In this document: positions 62,986-64,000 of the stretch, piece after piece
Layout of the letters: the number at the start of each line of letters is the position of its first letter
Numbering within the stretch: the stretch's first letter is position 1
Assembly (NCBI RefSeq): GCF_051628905.1
Contig: NZ_CP157575.1
Coordinates: 1,054,001 to 1,118,000 of the forward strand
Origin: Asaia sp037151935
Lineage (GTDB): Bacteria; Pseudomonadota; Alphaproteobacteria; Acetobacterales; Acetobacteraceae
Reading direction: 5' to 3'
Length of the DNA: 64,000 bases
Made by a program: the position numbers and the translations under genes
The notes under the pieces: generated by a model
Databases searched by the model: none
Told to the model about the DNA's origin: nothing
What the model saw: only the letters and a program-made list of their open reading frames with translations

Positions 62986-64000
62986 TCAGAAGAAACCAAG
63001 CTTTTCTTCACTATAGCTCACAAGCAGATTTTTCGTCTGCTGATAATGGTCGAGCAGCATTTTATGCGTCTCGCGTCCGATACCCGATTTCTTGTAGCCG
63101 CCAAAAGCCGCATGGGCGGGATAGGCGTGATAGCAATTGATCCAGACACGGCCAGCCTGAATGCCACGCCCCATACGATAACAGGTGTTGGAATCCCGGC
63201 TCCAGACGCCTGCACCGAGACCGAACTCGGTGTCATTGGCAATCGCAAGCGCTTCTTCTTCTGTCTTGAAAGTCGTTACCGCCAGAACAGGGCCGAATAT
63301 CTCCTCTTGGAAAATCCGCATTTTATTGTGGCCCTTAAAGACCGTAGGCTCGATATAGAAACCGCTCTCTAGGCCTTCACCCAACTTCGCAGCGCTGCCA
63401 CCCGTCAGCACCTTGGCGCCTTCTTCCTTACCGATCTGGATGTAAGACAGGATTTTATCCTGCTGCATCTGCGAATTCTGTGCGCCCATCATCGTTTGCG
63501 GGTCGAGCGGATCCCCCTGTTTGATCGCCCGGACACGCGGAAGCACTTTCTCCATAAAGCGATCAAAAATGGATTCATGCACCAAGGCGCGGCTTGGGCA
63601 GGAGCAGATCTGCCCCTGATTGAGCGCAAACATCGCAAAGCCTTCTATCGCCTTGTCGAGAAACCCATCATCGCGATCCATGACATCGGCGAAGAAGATA
63701 TTGGGGGATTTCCCGCCTAGCTCGAGTGTTGCCGGAATAAGACTTTCTGCCGCCGCGTGGGCAATGGTCTTGCCGACCCCAGTCGAGCCCGTAAACGCCA
63801 CCTTGGCGATACGCGGGCTTTTGGCGAGATAGTCACCCACCCCACGACCTGTACCGTTGACGATGTTCAGCACACCGGGCGGAAACAGGTCGCCGATGAT
63901 ATCGAGCACGACCAGAATACTGGCGGGCGTCGTCTGGGCAGGCTTCATCACAACACAATTACCCGCCGCCAGCGCCGGGGCGAGCTTCCATGCAGCCATC
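62986..64000 (-). CDS. NAD-dependent aldehyde dehydrogenase (ExaC/acetaldehyde type), 5' end beyond the window
   Basis: The 338 visible C-terminal residues include the ALDH core: FTGSTGVGKT, the catalytic Glu in LELGGKSPN, and the nucleophile region NQGQICSCPSRALV with its characteristic CxCPSRAL. They also include EEIFGPVLAV and the C-terminal end NLLVSYSEEKLGFF. That tail and CPSRAL are features of the ExaC/AldB acetaldehyde dehydrogenase group. The gene runs off the right edge, so about 160 N-terminal residues are missing. Likely role is oxidation of acetaldehyde formed from ethanol, in keeping with an acetic acid bacterium. Confidence 0.92.
   Translation of the reverse strand, partial: MAAWKLAPALAAGNCVVMKPAQTTPASILVVLDIIGDLFPPGVLNIVNGTGRGVGDYLAKSPRIAKVAFTGSTGVGKTIAHAAAESLIPATLELGGKSPNIFFADVMDRDDGFLDKAIEGFAMFALNQGQICSCPSRALVHESIFDRFMEKVLPRVRAIKQGDPLDPQTMMGAQNSQMQQDKILSYIQIGKEEGAKVLTGGSAAKLGEGLESGFYIEPTVFKGHNKMRIFQEEIFGPVLAVTTFKTEEEALAIANDTEFGLGAGVWSRDSNTCYRMGRGIQAGRVWINCYHAYPAHAAFGGYKKSGIGRETHKMLLDHYQQTKNLLVSYSEEKLGFF

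Overview
The window looks like a chromosomal segment of an acetic acid bacterium (Acetobacteraceae, Alphaproteobacteria). That placement is inference from gene content and order (rimP-nusA-rnpM-infB-rbfA-truB-rpsO-pnp, the aconitase neighbourhood, tricorn-like peptidase, biotin-type ACC subunits, S10 peptidase, Hint-domain protein) and from generally GC-rich coding sequence. No rRNA, tRNA or CRISPR array was seen.

Region by region: 47-9808 (minus) is the translation and RNA-decay operon. 10058-12939 (plus) is a compact three-gene unit around a membrane-anchored single-ring Clp-like ATPase of unknown role. 13864-18939 (minus) holds an amino-acid ABC transporter (fused binding protein-permease plus ATPase) overlapping aconitase. 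19056-23722 (plus) has ccmA-ccmB and a tricorn-type protease. 23861-26725 (minus) has a NIPSNAP protein, accC, accB and aroQ. 26999-31864 has RlpA, a YihY-type membrane protein, an ornithine-decarboxylase-like enzyme and a P1-family peptidase. 31905-38311 encodes what appears to be a complete non-phosphorylating L-fucose pathway to pyruvate and lactate: mutarotase, dehydrogenase, lactonase, dehydratase, second dehydrogenase, diketo-acid hydrolase and a FucP-type permease, with a palindrome between the divergent promoters. 38471-41528 has malic enzyme and class II fumarase.

41530-45400 is an accessory island. It holds an AT-rich cyclodeaminase-fold gene, an ATPase/HNH pair resembling Septu PtuA/PtuB, remnants of other genes, and a truncated copy of the S10 peptidase gene found intact 12.4 kb further on. 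After it come GTP-type PEP carboxykinase and a LysR-type regulator with two DNA-binding domains. Then comes a choline-to-glycine-betaine locus (betT divergent from betI-betB-betA, with a BetI-like operator) followed by two outer-membrane barrel genes.

The right end has the intact S10 carboxypeptidase, a second LysR regulator, a 0.8-kb non-coding stretch that may fold, a protein with two repeats and a Hint domain, and an aldehyde dehydrogenase cut by the window edge.

Best candidates for something undescribed: the Clp-like ATPase operon (10058-12939), the cyclodeaminase plus Septu-like island (41752-44496), and the repeat-Hint protein (60901-62847).
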